From contig CAJXOB010000013.1 in the NCBI GenBank assembly GCA_913057955.1, positions 1 through 32,130 on the forward strand: DNA of 32,130 bases, in the 5' to 3' direction. The DNA is from an uncultured Gammaproteobacteria bacterium. Lineage in GTDB: Bacteria; Pseudomonadota; Gammaproteobacteria; PS1; Pseudothioglobaceae. Below are positions 16,332 to 27,921 of the stretch, in pieces. A model generated the notes under the pieces. The model had not been told where the DNA came from and searched no databases. It worked only from the letters and a program-made list of their open reading frames with translations. The translations under genes were made by a program, and so were the position numbers. Each line of letters opens with the position of its first letter. Within the stretch, counting starts at the first letter, position 1.

Positions 16332-17581
16332 AAATTTGACCTAAGCTGTTTTAACTTTTCTTTAATTTTAATCTCTAGTCCTCGGTCGGTGGGCTCATAA
16401 TATATTTGTTCACCCATTTCCTCAGGAAAATAAGTCTGGCCTTTGCTAAAGCCATCTGGCTCATTGTGTGCATAGCGATAATCCTTGCCATGGCCTAACT
16501 CCTCCATCAACCGGGTGCTTGCATTTCTAAGGTGGATAGGCACTTCAAGATCACCTGTATTCTTTGCCGCCTCCATAGCCTGATTAAACGCGCTATAAAC
16601 TGCATTAGACTTCGGAGCGCACGCACAAAAAACAGCTGCTTGGGCGATGGCTCTATTTCCCTCTTTATCCCCCAAGCGCTCATAAACATCCCAAGCATTA
16701 ATAGTAATTTGAAGTGCTCTTGGGTCGGCATTACCCACGTCCTCTGATGCAATCGCTAAAAGCCTACGCGCAATCACCTTTGGATCACATCCAGAAACAA
16801 TCATCCTTGCCATCCAGTAAAGCGCCCCATCTGGCGATGAGCCTCTAACGGACTTATGAAATGCCGAGAGCTGATGATAATAAATATCGCCGCCCTTATC
16901 AAAGCTGCTTACCTTCTCCTGAAGCGTTTTGGCAATATCATTTTTATTGATAGTTTTGTTTGATTTTTCAGTTAGCTGCTCTATGATATTAATTAGGCGC
17001 CGAGCATCGCCGTCACTGCTCTTAACGATCAAAGACAAAGATCCATCATCGCTTAGGATGACGCCTTGACTTTCCATCGCCCTTATCGCAATAGTTGTGA
17101 GGTCATCTTCGCTAAGTTTATCAAGAATATAGACCCGAGATCTTGAGAGCAAAGAGGAGTTAATTTCAAAAGAAGGGTTTTCAGTAGTGGCGCCAATTAA
17201 TGTAATTAAGCCAGACTCAATATGAGGCAAAAAAGCGTCTTGCTGCGCTTTATTAAAGCGATGAATTTCGTCAACAAATAGAATGGTGTTTTTATCATGC
17301 TGCTTATATAGGTGGGCATGTTCTATGACATTTCTAAGCTCTTTAATGCCGTCAAGTACGGCGGACATTTGTTCAAAATGGGCGCCCATCTGCGTGCACA
17401 TAATACGAGCCAGTGTAGTTTTCCCAACACCTGAAGGACCCCACAAAATCATTGAATGGAGCTGACTGTCGGCCAAAGCTTTGCCGATCGGCTTGTCGGG
17501 GTCAAGCAAATGACGCTGGCCTATAAATTCACTTAGGTCATTGGGTCTTAGCGTCTCTGCAAGGGGTCTATAGGTTGACAT
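16328..17581 (-). CDS. rarA: Replication-associated recombination protein A (AAA+ ATPase)
   Basis: A 417-residue AAA+ protein of the RarA/MgsA/WRNIP1 family that acts at stalled replication forks. PLAETLRPNDLSEFIGQRHLL at the start is typical. Walker A GPSGVGKT is at 48-55, Walker B LFVDEIHRFNKAQQDAFLP near 101-119, sensor 1 GATTENPSF near 130, and the C-terminal tetramerisation part contains VRGSSPDGALYWMARM and HLRNAST. The start is the ATG at 17581. It is followed without a gap by crcB. In E. coli rarA lies close to ftsK and crcB elsewhere; here ftsK is about 5 kb away. Confidence 0.96.
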   Translation of the reverse strand: MSTYRPLAETLRPNDLSEFIGQRHLLDPDKPIGKALADSQLHSMILWGPSGVGKTTLARIMCTQMGAHFEQMSAVLDGIKELRNVIEHAHLYKQHDKNTILFVDEIHRFNKAQQDAFLPHIESGLITLIGATTENPSFEINSSLLSRSRVYILDKLSEDDLTTIAIRAMESQGVILSDDGSLSLIVKSSDGDARRLINIIEQLTEKSNKTINKNDIAKTLQEKVSSFDKGGDIYYHQLSAFHKSVRGSSPDGALYWMARMIVSGCDPKVIARRLLAIASEDVGNADPRALQITINAWDVYERLGDKEGNRAIAQAAVFCACAPKSNAVYSAFNQAMEAAKNTGDLEVPIHLRNASTRLMEELGHGKDYRYAHNEPDGFSKGQTYFPEEMGEQIYYEPTDRGLEIKIKEKLKQLRSNL

Positions 17582-17750
17582 TAAATTGAAGATTGATTTT
17601 TATAGTTTTATAATTATCTTCTTTATTTGTTATGAATACCGCAGATAATATTAATTAATTTCCAAATAATGTTTTTTTTGCCTGCCATCGCCATCATTAC
17701 AACAAAAAAAGTATTAAAATAAGAACGTATTCACGCACTATAACCTACTT

Positions 17751-18917
17751 ATGTTTTTAAGATTTTTTTGTCTTGTTTTTCTTACAACGAGCGTTCTAGC
17801 CAATTCACATTCTTTTGAAGACTTCCTAGACCAGGTCCGCAAAACTGCAACTGAACAGGGCGTCTCTAAAGCAACCATTGATAAGGCCTTCTTTGAGCTC
17901 AAGCCAAGGCCTTCTGCCATTGAGTCTGATTCAGCTCAAGCCGAGTTTAATCAAAATTTTTGGCACTATGTGAACAAAAGGGTTAGCAAAGTACGCCTCA
18001 ATAATGGTCGTGATTCATTAAAACAAAACGCCGCATTACTTAGCAAAGCCTCTGAAAAGTATGGCATTCCAGCCTACGTTATAGTTGCATTTTTAGGTCT
18101 TGAAAGTAACTACGGAAATTATATGGGCAATGAAAGCCTTGTTCGCTCTTTGGCAACACTTGCCTACGACCCAAGGCGGTCAAAGTTTTTTACAAGAGAG
18201 TTGATTGCTGTTTTGAAGCTGATGGACAATAACACCATACCATTTGATGCAACAGGCTCTTGGGCTGGCGCGATGGGCGCTGTTCAATTTATGCCAACCA
18301 ATGTCATCGCTTATGGCGTTGATGCCAATAAGGATGGCAAAGTAGACCTCTGGAATGAAAAAGCCGATATTTATGCGAGCGCTGCCAATTTTCTTAATAA
18401 ACTTGGCTGGAAAAAAGGTGAAAAATGGGGAAGAGAGGCCTCAATCCCTAAAAACTTTGACTATCGATTGACCGGCCTAAATAAGGAAAAAACCGTTAAT
18501 GAATGGGCATCTCTTGGAGTTCTAAAGGGCAATGGATCAAGCCTGCCAAAGTCCAACTTCAAGGCCTCTTTAATTGTACCAATGGGACACAAAGGACCAG
18601 CATTCTTGGTTTATCGTAATTTTGAAGCAATAATGGGCTGGAACCGCTCAATACTCTATGCGCTATCTGTTGCCCACCTCTCTGATCGAATTAAAGGCGG
18701 CGGAAAGCTTTCAGCAAAATCTATTGATGAGCCGCTTCTTAGTAAAGAAGACATTATGCAAATTCAAAACACGTTGAACTTGTTGGGTTATGATACGGGC
18801 ACTCCAGATGGTATGGCCGGATCTAAAACCAGACAAGCAACACGAATGTTTCAGTCTGACATCGGTCTCGTCGCGGATGGCTATGTTGGCTACGAATTAT
18901 TTCAACAGCTTCAATGA
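17751..18917 (+). CDS. mltB: Lytic murein transglycosylase B-like with C-terminal peptidoglycan-binding domain
   Basis: A secreted or periplasmic enzyme of 388 residues that cleaves the MurNAc-GlcNAc bond to form 1,6-anhydro-muropeptides. A signal peptide of about 17 residues ends LANS. There is no lipobox, so it is probably soluble. The SLT family 3 domain contains GIPAYVIVAFLGLESNYG with catalytic Glu118 and SWAGAMGAVQFMPTN near 168-182. The tail (about 330-386) is a PG_binding_1 module (IQNTLNLLGYDTGTPDG, TRQATRMFQ). It begins a plus-strand unit with ruvX and pyrB; its stop overlaps the ruvX start as ATGA. E. coli MltB lacks this tail, so the gene is closer to the MltB2/SltB-type proteins. 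Confidence 0.92.
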   Translation: MFLRFFCLVFLTTSVLANSHSFEDFLDQVRKTATEQGVSKATIDKAFFELKPRPSAIESDSAQAEFNQNFWHYVNKRVSKVRLNNGRDSLKQNAALLSKASEKYGIPAYVIVAFLGLESNYGNYMGNESLVRSLATLAYDPRRSKFFTRELIAVLKLMDNNTIPFDATGSWAGAMGAVQFMPTNVIAYGVDANKDGKVDLWNEKADIYASAANFLNKLGWKKGEKWGREASIPKNFDYRLTGLNKEKTVNEWASLGVLKGNGSSLPKSNFKASLIVPMGHKGPAFLVYRNFEAIMGWNRSILYALSVAHLSDRIKGGGKLSAKSIDEPLLSKEDIMQIQNTLNLLGYDTGTPDGMAGSKTRQATRMFQSDIGLVADGYVGYELFQQLQ

Positions 18918-19342
18918 CCGTCAAAACCTATCTTGGTTTTGATGTAGGAACTAAACGCACAGGTATTGCTATAGCAAACAGCTTGACCTCCCATGCAAGT
19001 GGAATCGATACCGTCCTTCATCACAAAGATGGGTCTACAAACTGGACGCAACTTGATCTGATTATTAGTCAGCATAAGGCTGATGCATTTATTGTTGGAT
19101 TGCCGCTTGATCTAGAAAACAAAGAACAAGAAATGACCTTTATAGCAAGATCGTTTGGCAGAAAACTAGCGAAGCGATTTAATGTTGATGTGGTTTTTAT
19201 AGACGAACATTTATCCTCTTCAGAAGCAAAAAAACAACTAAAATGGCACTACGCCCATAAGAACGCTGACAGAGGTGATGTAGACAAGCGATCAGCTGAA
19301 CTAATTTTGCAGACTTGGCTCAATGAAACCACACACGATTAG
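18914..19342 (+). CDS. ruvX: Putative pre-16S rRNA nuclease / Holliday junction resolvase-like RuvX (YqgF)
   Basis: A 142-residue RNase H-fold protein. The catalytic Asp is in YLGFDVGTKRTGIA (6-19), VGLPLDLENKEQEM is the middle motif, and DEHLSSSEAKKQL the third. The late acidic motif is in GDVDKRSAELILQTWL. E. coli YqgF trims the 5' end of 16S precursor rRNA. It overlaps mltB by four bases and pyrB by 20. A ruvX-pyrB neighbourhood is common in gammaproteobacteria; pyrR, often between them, is absent. Confidence 0.93.
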   Translation: MTVKTYLGFDVGTKRTGIAIANSLTSHASGIDTVLHHKDGSTNWTQLDLIISQHKADAFIVGLPLDLENKEQEMTFIARSFGRKLAKRFNVDVVFIDEHLSSSEAKKQLKWHYAHKNADRGDVDKRSAELILQTWLNETTHD

Positions 19343-20282
19343 CAACGATTCGCAACTAGACTCAAAGGGCAGGCTAGCCCATCTTCTAGGCTTAAAAGGG
19401 CTTCCAAAAAAACAGCTTGAAAAGATACTAGACGTGGCAGATGATCATGTTGATAAAAAAGGTAAGCTTCAGAAATCTAAAATCTTAAGAGATATGTCAG
19501 TTGCCAACCTCTTCTTTGAGCCTTCAACTCGAACACGAAATACTTTTGAAATAGCTGGTAAGCGCACCAGTGCTAAAACAATTAACGTTGACCTTGCAAA
19601 TTCAGCAACCAAGAAAAATGAAACCTTGATGGATACTATGCATACCTTAAAGGCAATGCAAATCGATATGTTCGTGATTCGTCACAAACAAAATGGACTG
19701 CCACATCATGTTGCAGAAAACATGCAAGGCGTATCCATTATTAATGCAGGGGATGGGATCAATGCACATCCGACACAAGCTTTGCTGGATATGCTAACCA
19801 TAAGGCAACATAAAAAGACTTTTGATAACTTGTCGGTTGCTATTGTTGGTGATATTAGGCATTCTCGTGTCGCTCGATCTGGAATACAGGCCATGCAGAC
19901 ATTGGGCACTACTGATATCCGATTGATTGCGCCAGATACGCTTCATTACAAAGAAGAGACGCCTGGCTTAGAGCGCTTTGACAACCTTCAAAAAGGCATC
20001 GAAGGGGCTGATGTCATCATCTCTTTGAGGCTTCAAAAAGAAAGAATGATCGGCGCGGATATTCCAGATGAGCAGACTTACTTTGAAAGCTTTGGAATTA
20101 CAAATGAAACCTTAAAGTTTGCAAAGCCCGACGCAATTGTCATGCACCCAGGTCCAGTTAATAGGGGAATCGAGCTCGAATCAAGTGTCGCAGATGGAGC
20201 TCAATCGGTTATTCTTCAGCAGGTAACGAATGGCATTGCAGTTCGAATGGCCGTTATGGAAATTTTAGCTGGAGCGTTTTAA
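19323..20282 (+). CDS. pyrB: Aspartate carbamoyltransferase catalytic chain
   Basis: This enzyme condenses carbamoyl phosphate with aspartate, the first committed step of pyrimidine synthesis. The protein has 319 residues. The carbamoyl-phosphate loop FFEPSTRTR is at 64-72, the HPTQALLDMLTI motif near 147, and HPGPVNRGIEL near 280-290 is the aspartate-domain motif. The first 20 bases overlap the end of ruvX. No pyrI regulatory chain or pyrC-like pseudo-DHOase follows, so it may act as the simple trimer or with a partner encoded elsewhere. Confidence 0.96.
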   Translation: MKPHTISNDSQLDSKGRLAHLLGLKGLPKKQLEKILDVADDHVDKKGKLQKSKILRDMSVANLFFEPSTRTRNTFEIAGKRTSAKTINVDLANSATKKNETLMDTMHTLKAMQIDMFVIRHKQNGLPHHVAENMQGVSIINAGDGINAHPTQALLDMLTIRQHKKTFDNLSVAIVGDIRHSRVARSGIQAMQTLGTTDIRLIAPDTLHYKEETPGLERFDNLQKGIEGADVIISLRLQKERMIGADIPDEQTYFESFGITNETLKFAKPDAIVMHPGPVNRGIELESSVADGAQSVILQQVTNGIAVRMAVMEILAGAF

Positions 20283-20284
20283 AA

Positions 20285-20842
20285 ATGAGTCAACCCATAA
20301 ATTATGACCTCGCAAAGGATGCGATTCAAAAACTAAATACTGATGACACAATCTCTTCAGCTCATGGCTTACTGTGTGGATTTTATTGCGTCAAACAGGA
20401 CATTCAATTAGACGACTGGCTCAACGAAGTGATCGTTACTATCGACTTACAAAACCTCCTTGAAAAGGAGTCTCACCAGGTTCTTGCAGAAATTTTTAAC
20501 AATACCAGTGAGCAGCTTGCCGATCCAACCCTCAACTTTTGGCCCGTTATTGCTGACGACATGTGCACACTAAGGGAGCAAGCGAACACTCTAGTTGAGT
20601 GGTGTCAAGGATTCCTAGTTGGGCTTGGGCTGAGTTCGGTTGAAACAACAGACGAAGAAGTACTCGAAATGATCAAGGATATCAGCGAGATAGCTCAGCT
20701 TGATGCCGACCTATTAGATAGTGAAGAAAACACTCAAGACTTGTATGAAATTGTGGAGTTTGTTCGAATAGGCGTGCTTTTTATTCAGGAAACCCTGCAG
20801 CCTTCAAAGCAAGACTTTATCAGCCCCACCCAGCTCCACTAA
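20285..20842 (+). CDS. UPF0149 family protein, YgfB-like
   Basis: A 185-residue acidic, mostly helical protein. SSAHGLLCGFYCVK (about 19-32) near the N-terminus and WCQGFLVGLGLS near 100-111 are the conserved segments of UPF0149 (YgfB/YecA) proteins; the C-terminal SEC-C metal-binding tail of YecA is absent. The cellular role in this family is poorly defined. In Pseudomonas aeruginosa YgfB acts as a regulator, but that cannot be carried over. It starts two bases after pyrB and ends just before a strong terminator, so it is probably the last gene of the mltB-ruvX-pyrB unit. Confidence 0.8.
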   Translation: MSQPINYDLAKDAIQKLNTDDTISSAHGLLCGFYCVKQDIQLDDWLNEVIVTIDLQNLLEKESHQVLAEIFNNTSEQLADPTLNFWPVIADDMCTLREQANTLVEWCQGFLVGLGLSSVETTDEEVLEMIKDISEIAQLDADLLDSEENTQDLYEIVEFVRIGVLFIQETLQPSKQDFISPTQLH

Positions 20843-20852
20843 ATAGCCAAAA

Positions 20853-20888
20853 AAAAACCGAATTAAATTTTCATTTAATTCGGTTTTT
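20853..20888. terminator. Strong bidirectional terminator
   Basis: AAAAACCGAATTAAAT (20853-20868) pairs perfectly with ATTTAATTCGGTTTTT (20873-20888) around a four-base loop. Poly-A on one side and poly-T on the other give a T-run in both directions. It ends the ygfB-like transcript on the plus strand and the tRNA-Phe transcript on the minus strand. Confidence 0.9.
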
Positions 20889-20894
20889 AAAAAA

Positions 20895-20970
20895 TGGTGG
20901 CCACACCTAGAATTGAACTAGGGACACAGGGATTTTCAGTCCCTTGCTCTACCAACTGAGCTATATGGCC
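20895..20970 (-). tRNA. tRNA-Phe (GAA)
   Basis: A 76-base cloverleaf: acceptor GGCCATA/TGTGGCC-type arms (one G-U pair), D arm TAGCTCAGTTGGTAGAGCA, anticodon stem AGGGA/TCCCT with loop CTGAAAA and anticodon GAA, T arm CTAGTTCAATTCTAG, discriminator A and encoded CCA (20895-20897). It ends seven bases before the bidirectional terminator. Confidence 0.95.
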
Positions 20971-21039
20971 AAATCGCGTAATTATACACAAGGCAAATAA
21001 AGATTGAGTTTGAATTTAACTCCTATACGCCTACCTTAT

Positions 21040-24359
<3,320 letters not shown>

Positions 24360-24460
24360 AAACTCATAGATAATGTTTCAAAAAAAACCATTGTTATTCT
24401 GTGTGTAACTAGATGATTTTTTACCTATTATTGTAAGCTTAAAAATAACCTGTAAATACA

Positions 24461-25039
24461 ATGATAAAACCCCTAGCCCTCCTATCTTTATTACTAGTTT
24501 GTACTCAAACTATTGCACATAAGCCAGTTTTAAATGAAAATTCAACTTACCCTGCTGACGCCCCTTACATGATAGAGGAGCCAGAAATATCAAAGGCAAT
24601 CTTTTCAACTCTCTCTGGTGATCCTCATTTTTATCGAATAGATTCTGAAAGTGACTTTAATTTTTATGCCGGTATCCTGGCTGCAAAAATTGGTGACTGT
24701 GAGCTTGAAGAAAAATTTTCATTTGAGGTTCTAGATTCTGAATTTCACTCAATACGTTTGGCGGATGGTGAAAATTTTGAATGGACTCCATGGTATGAAG
24801 AGTATGGAAAACAGTGGTACTGGAACGGCCCCGAGGTTGGTGAAAGCTTTCTATCAAACGAAGTATTTAAAGCTGGCACTTACTATATAAAAGTCTTTAA
24901 TAACTCAAATAGTGGTCAATACGTTATTGCTGTTGGTGACATTGAAAAATTTGGTTTCACTGATATTGTTGGTTTGATTTTTTCGATGGGTAAAATCGAA
25001 GACGAATTTTGGAACCCAAACTTGTGCGTTAAAAGCTAG
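24461..25039 (+). CDS. Secreted protein of unknown function, beta-sandwich-like
   Basis: I do not recognise this gene. The 192-residue product starts with a clear signal peptide (MIKPLALLSLLLVCTQTIA, cleavage before HKP). The mature part has many aromatic and acidic residues (FEWTPWYEEYGKQWYWNGPE near 106-125). It then has a segment FKAGTYYIKVFNNSNSGQYVIAVGD (about 136-160) that looks like the last strands of a PPC-type or similar carbohydrate-protein beta-sandwich. Two cysteines remain in the mature form (in GDCELE and NLCVKS), which could form a disulfide. No lipobox is seen. It stands alone between ftsK and the dpp operon, 147 bases before dppA, without a good ribosome site. Confidence 0.75.
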   Translation: MIKPLALLSLLLVCTQTIAHKPVLNENSTYPADAPYMIEEPEISKAIFSTLSGDPHFYRIDSESDFNFYAGILAAKIGDCELEEKFSFEVLDSEFHSIRLADGENFEWTPWYEEYGKQWYWNGPEVGESFLSNEVFKAGTYYIKVFNNSNSGQYVIAVGDIEKFGFTDIVGLIFSMGKIEDEFWNPNLCVKS

Positions 25040-25073
25040 CATTGATATTCATACTCTCGCATAAAAAATAACC

Positions 25074-25100
25074 TTGACATGCTCATTTCATTACTATAAA
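25074..25100 (+). promoter_or_regulatory. Candidate sigma-70 promoter of dppA
   Basis: A perfect TTGACA (25074-25079) is followed after 15 bases by TATAAA (25095-25100). The spacing is two bases shorter than ideal. It lies 87 bases before the dppA ATG, which leaves room for the hairpin-containing leader. Confidence 0.5.
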
Positions 25101-25109
25101 GTTAAATCA

Positions 25110-25130
25110 AACCAACAACATTAGTTGGTT
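25110..25130 (+). promoter_or_regulatory. Hairpin in the dppA leader
   Basis: AACCAAC (25110-25116) pairs with GTTGGTT (25124-25130) around the seven-base loop AACATTA, followed by TTCTTGTCTT. It begins about where transcription from the upstream promoter should start, so it may stabilise the 5' end of the mRNA or be a weak attenuator. A second small stem, GCAC/GTGC, lies at 25153-25168. Confidence 0.45.
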
Positions 25131-25186
25131 TTCTTGTCTTAACAACATTCTTGCACTGTTAAAGGTGCTCTTAAAAGGAGAAATAC

Positions 25187-26773
25187 ATGAAAAAAACACT
25201 ACTTGCCGCAGGCCTTGGCCTTGGATTGGCATTAAGTGGAGTAGCACAAGCAAAAACTTTAGTTTACTGTTCTGAGGGAAGTCCTGAAGGCTTTACACCT
25301 TCTTTATACTCAGCAGGTACAACGTTTGATGCTTCTTCGCAAACTATATTTAACCGTCTTGTTCAATTTGAGACAGGCACAACTAAGGTAATACCTGGTT
25401 TAGCTGAATCTTGGACTGCTTCTGATGACGGATTAGAATATACTTTTAACCTACGTAAAGGCGTTAAGTTCCATACAACACCTGACTTCACACCGACTCG
25501 CGACTTTAATGCCGACGATATTCTTTTTAGTTACAACAGACAGTGGAAGGAAGACCATCCCTATTATGCTATAGGTGGAGAACATCTATATTTTGGATGG
25601 ATGGGAATGGGTGAATTGCTTTCATCGATAGATAAAATTGACGATTACACAGTTAAGTTCACATTGACTAAGCCTGAATCACCATTTGTTTCAAATCTAG
25701 CGATGGACTTTGCTTCAATATTATCAGCTGAGTATGCTGACAATTTGACTGCTTCTGGGAACCAAGCTGATATAGACTTCAAACCAGTTGGTACTGGACC
25801 ATTTGTCTTTCAGTCTTACCAGAAGGATTCAATGATTCGCTACAAAGCACATGATGACTATTGGGATGGACGCTCTAATATCGACAAATTAGTATTTGCA
25901 ATTACTACGGATGCTAGTGTTCGCTATCAGAAACTTAAGGCTGGTGAATGTCACGTGATGCCTTATCCAAACCCTGCAGATGTTGCAGAAATGCAAGCAG
26001 ACCCAGAAATTAACGTCTTAGAGCAGGAAGGCTTAAATGTTGGATACTTAGCATTTAATACTGAGAAAGCTCCATTTAATCAAAAGGCGGTTCGTCAAGC
26101 TCTGAGCATGGCTATCAATAAGCAAGCAATCCTAGACATCGTTTTTGAGGGTGCGGGAGCTGTTGCTAAAAACCCAATCCCACCAACAATGTGGTCTTAT
26201 AACCATGCTGTTAGAGATTATGCCTACGATCCAGCTGGTGCAAAAGCGATGCTAGATGCGGCTGGGGTGAGTGGCCTTAAAACAAACATTTGGGCTATGC
26301 CGGTTCAACGTCCGTACAACCCAAATGCTCGTCGTATGGCTGAACTAATTCAGGCTGACTGGGCTGCAGTTGGTGTTGATGCTGAAATCGTAACATTTGA
26401 GTGGGGTGAATACCTAAAACGCTCAAATGCTGGCGAACATGACACAGTGCTATTAGGCTGGACTGGAGACAATGGTGATCCAGATAACTTCATGGGTGTT
26501 TTATTAGGTTGTGCAGCTGCTGAATCTGGTGGTAACCGTGCACGCTGGTGCCATGAGGAATTTGACTCTCTCTTAAATCAGGCAAGACAATTAACTGATC
26601 AAGCTGAGCGTACTACTTTGTACGAACAAGCTCAAGTGATATTCAAAGAGGAAGCTCCATGGGTAACTATTGCTCACTCTGTTGCGTTTAAACCTGTTCG
26701 CGCAGAAGTTACAGGGTTTAAAGTTCACCCACTTGGAAGTCACATCTTTTATGATGGTGTCGACCTGAAATAA
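25187..26773 (+). CDS. dppA: Dipeptide ABC transporter, periplasmic binding protein
   Basis: A periplasmic receptor of 528 residues for the DppBCDF importer. It has a signal peptide ending GVAQA before KTL. The mature N-terminus LVYCSEGSPEGFTPSLYSAG follows E. coli DppA almost residue for residue. So do MDFASILSAEYAD, MPYPNPADVAEM, LWAMPVQRPYNPNARRMAE-type sequence and LGWTGDNGDPDNF later. In SBP family 5, this degree of agreement supports DppA (dipeptides, possibly heme or aminolevulinate) over OppA or NikA. A strong ribosome site, AAGGAG at 25175-25180, lies six bases before the ATG. A terminator-like hairpin follows the gene. Confidence 0.95.
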   Translation: MKKTLLAAGLGLGLALSGVAQAKTLVYCSEGSPEGFTPSLYSAGTTFDASSQTIFNRLVQFETGTTKVIPGLAESWTASDDGLEYTFNLRKGVKFHTTPDFTPTRDFNADDILFSYNRQWKEDHPYYAIGGEHLYFGWMGMGELLSSIDKIDDYTVKFTLTKPESPFVSNLAMDFASILSAEYADNLTASGNQADIDFKPVGTGPFVFQSYQKDSMIRYKAHDDYWDGRSNIDKLVFAITTDASVRYQKLKAGECHVMPYPNPADVAEMQADPEINVLEQEGLNVGYLAFNTEKAPFNQKAVRQALSMAINKQAILDIVFEGAGAVAKNPIPPTMWSYNHAVRDYAYDPAGAKAMLDAAGVSGLKTNIWAMPVQRPYNPNARRMAELIQADWAAVGVDAEIVTFEWGEYLKRSNAGEHDTVLLGWTGDNGDPDNFMGVLLGCAAAESGGNRARWCHEEFDSLLNQARQLTDQAERTTLYEQAQVIFKEEAPWVTIAHSVAFKPVRAEVTGFKVHPLGSHIFYDGVDLK

Positions 26774-26779
26774 ATAACG

Positions 26780-26820
26780 TTTGGTGCAGGCTTTCATAGT
26801 CTGCGCCAAATTATTTTTTG
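26780..26820 (+). terminator. Terminator-like stem-loop between dppA and dppB
   Basis: TTTGGTGCAG (26780-26789) pairs with CTGCGCCAAA (26801-26810), ten pairs with one G-U, across an 11-base loop, and is followed by TTATTTTTTG. In transporter operons such elements after the binding-protein gene usually let that gene be expressed more than the membrane and ATPase genes, by partial termination or by 3'-end protection of its mRNA. Confidence 0.75.
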
Positions 26821-26901
26821 TGTTGTTAGACCTAATGGCTACTTCCAATTTTTTGGCCTGTAGCTATTTAGTCTGCCAATCCAATTCTCATAAAAGGTTC
26901 T

Positions 26902-27921
26902 ATGTTTCGCTTTTTAATTAATCGCTTAATGCTAATGGTGCCAGTTTTTTTTGGTGTTACTTTAGTTGCTTTTGGATTTATAAGAGTATTGCCAGGAGAC
27001 CCTGTAGAAGTTTTAGCTGGTGAGCGCGGAGTGAGTCCTGAAAGGCATGCTGAACTTTTAGCTCAACTAGGTTTTGACAAGCCTTTGTGGCAGCAATACT
27101 TCAACTACATAGGGGATATTTTTCAAGGCGACTTGGGCACTTCTCTAATAACAAACAGACCGGTTGTTGAAGAGTTTTTTGAACTCTTTCCTGCTACAGC
27201 AGAGCTTGGTTTATGTGCTATTCTCTTTGCCCTTATTATTGGTATTCCTGCTGGCATAATCGCAGCAATCAAAAGAGGTACCTGGGTTGACCAAGGAATC
27301 ATGAGTATATCTTTGACCGGATATTCGATGCCTATATTTTGGTGGGGACTCTTGCTCATAATTTTGTTTTCAAACACCCTTAACCTTACTCCAGTTTCAG
27401 GCCGTCTTTCTTTTTTATTTGATGTCCCTCCTGTTACAGGCTTCATGTTAATTGACACTCTATTAAGTGATGAGAAGGGGTCATTTTTAAATGCATTACA
27501 CCACTTAATCTTACCTTCTATAGTTTTGGGAACCATTCCGCTTGCCGTTATCGCCCGTCAAACTCGCTCAGCGATGTTAGAAGTTTTAAGTGAGGACTAT
27601 GTTCGAACAGCTCGCGCAAAAGGACTCTCAACATTCAGGGTCGTGGCAATTCATGCACTTAGAAATGCCATGATCACTGTCGTAACTGTTATTGGCCTTC
27701 AAATTTCACTATTGCTTGCAGGGGCGATTCTTACTGAGACCATTTTTGGTTGGCCTGGTATTGGTAAATGGATCATTTTTTCAGTCTTCAGTCGCGACTA
27801 CTTTGCAGTACAAGGAGGTCTATTACTTATTGCCACAAGCATCATGATCGTTAATTTAATCGTTGACCTTCTTTATGGATTTATAAATCCTCGCATCCTT
27901 CATCAAAAGTCTAAATCATGA
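26902..27921 (+). CDS. dppB: Dipeptide ABC transporter permease DppB
   Basis: An inner-membrane permease of 339 residues. It has an N-terminal membrane helix (LMLMVPVFFGVTLVAFGFIRVLPGDPV, short motif LPGDPVEVLAG) followed by a periplasmic segment and five further helices. LSEDYVRTARAKGLS and the inner-membrane binding loop ALRNAMITVVTVIGLQ with GAILTETIFGWPGIG are the BPD_transp_1 EAA region contacting the ATPases. It overlaps dppC by ATGA (27918-27921). The gene is 128 bases after dppA, beyond the stem-loop. Confidence 0.95.
   Translation: MFRFLINRLMLMVPVFFGVTLVAFGFIRVLPGDPVEVLAGERGVSPERHAELLAQLGFDKPLWQQYFNYIGDIFQGDLGTSLITNRPVVEEFFELFPATAELGLCAILFALIIGIPAGIIAAIKRGTWVDQGIMSISLTGYSMPIFWWGLLLIILFSNTLNLTPVSGRLSFLFDVPPVTGFMLIDTLLSDEKGSFLNALHHLILPSIVLGTIPLAVIARQTRSAMLEVLSEDYVRTARAKGLSTFRVVAIHALRNAMITVVTVIGLQISLLLAGAILTETIFGWPGIGKWIIFSVFSRDYFAVQGGLLLIATSIMIVNLIVDLLYGFINPRILHQKSKS

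Noticed and set aside
15930-16400. Fluoride riboswitch for crcB
   Set aside because: The crcB start overlaps the rarA stop, so there is no leader in which a riboswitch could lie.
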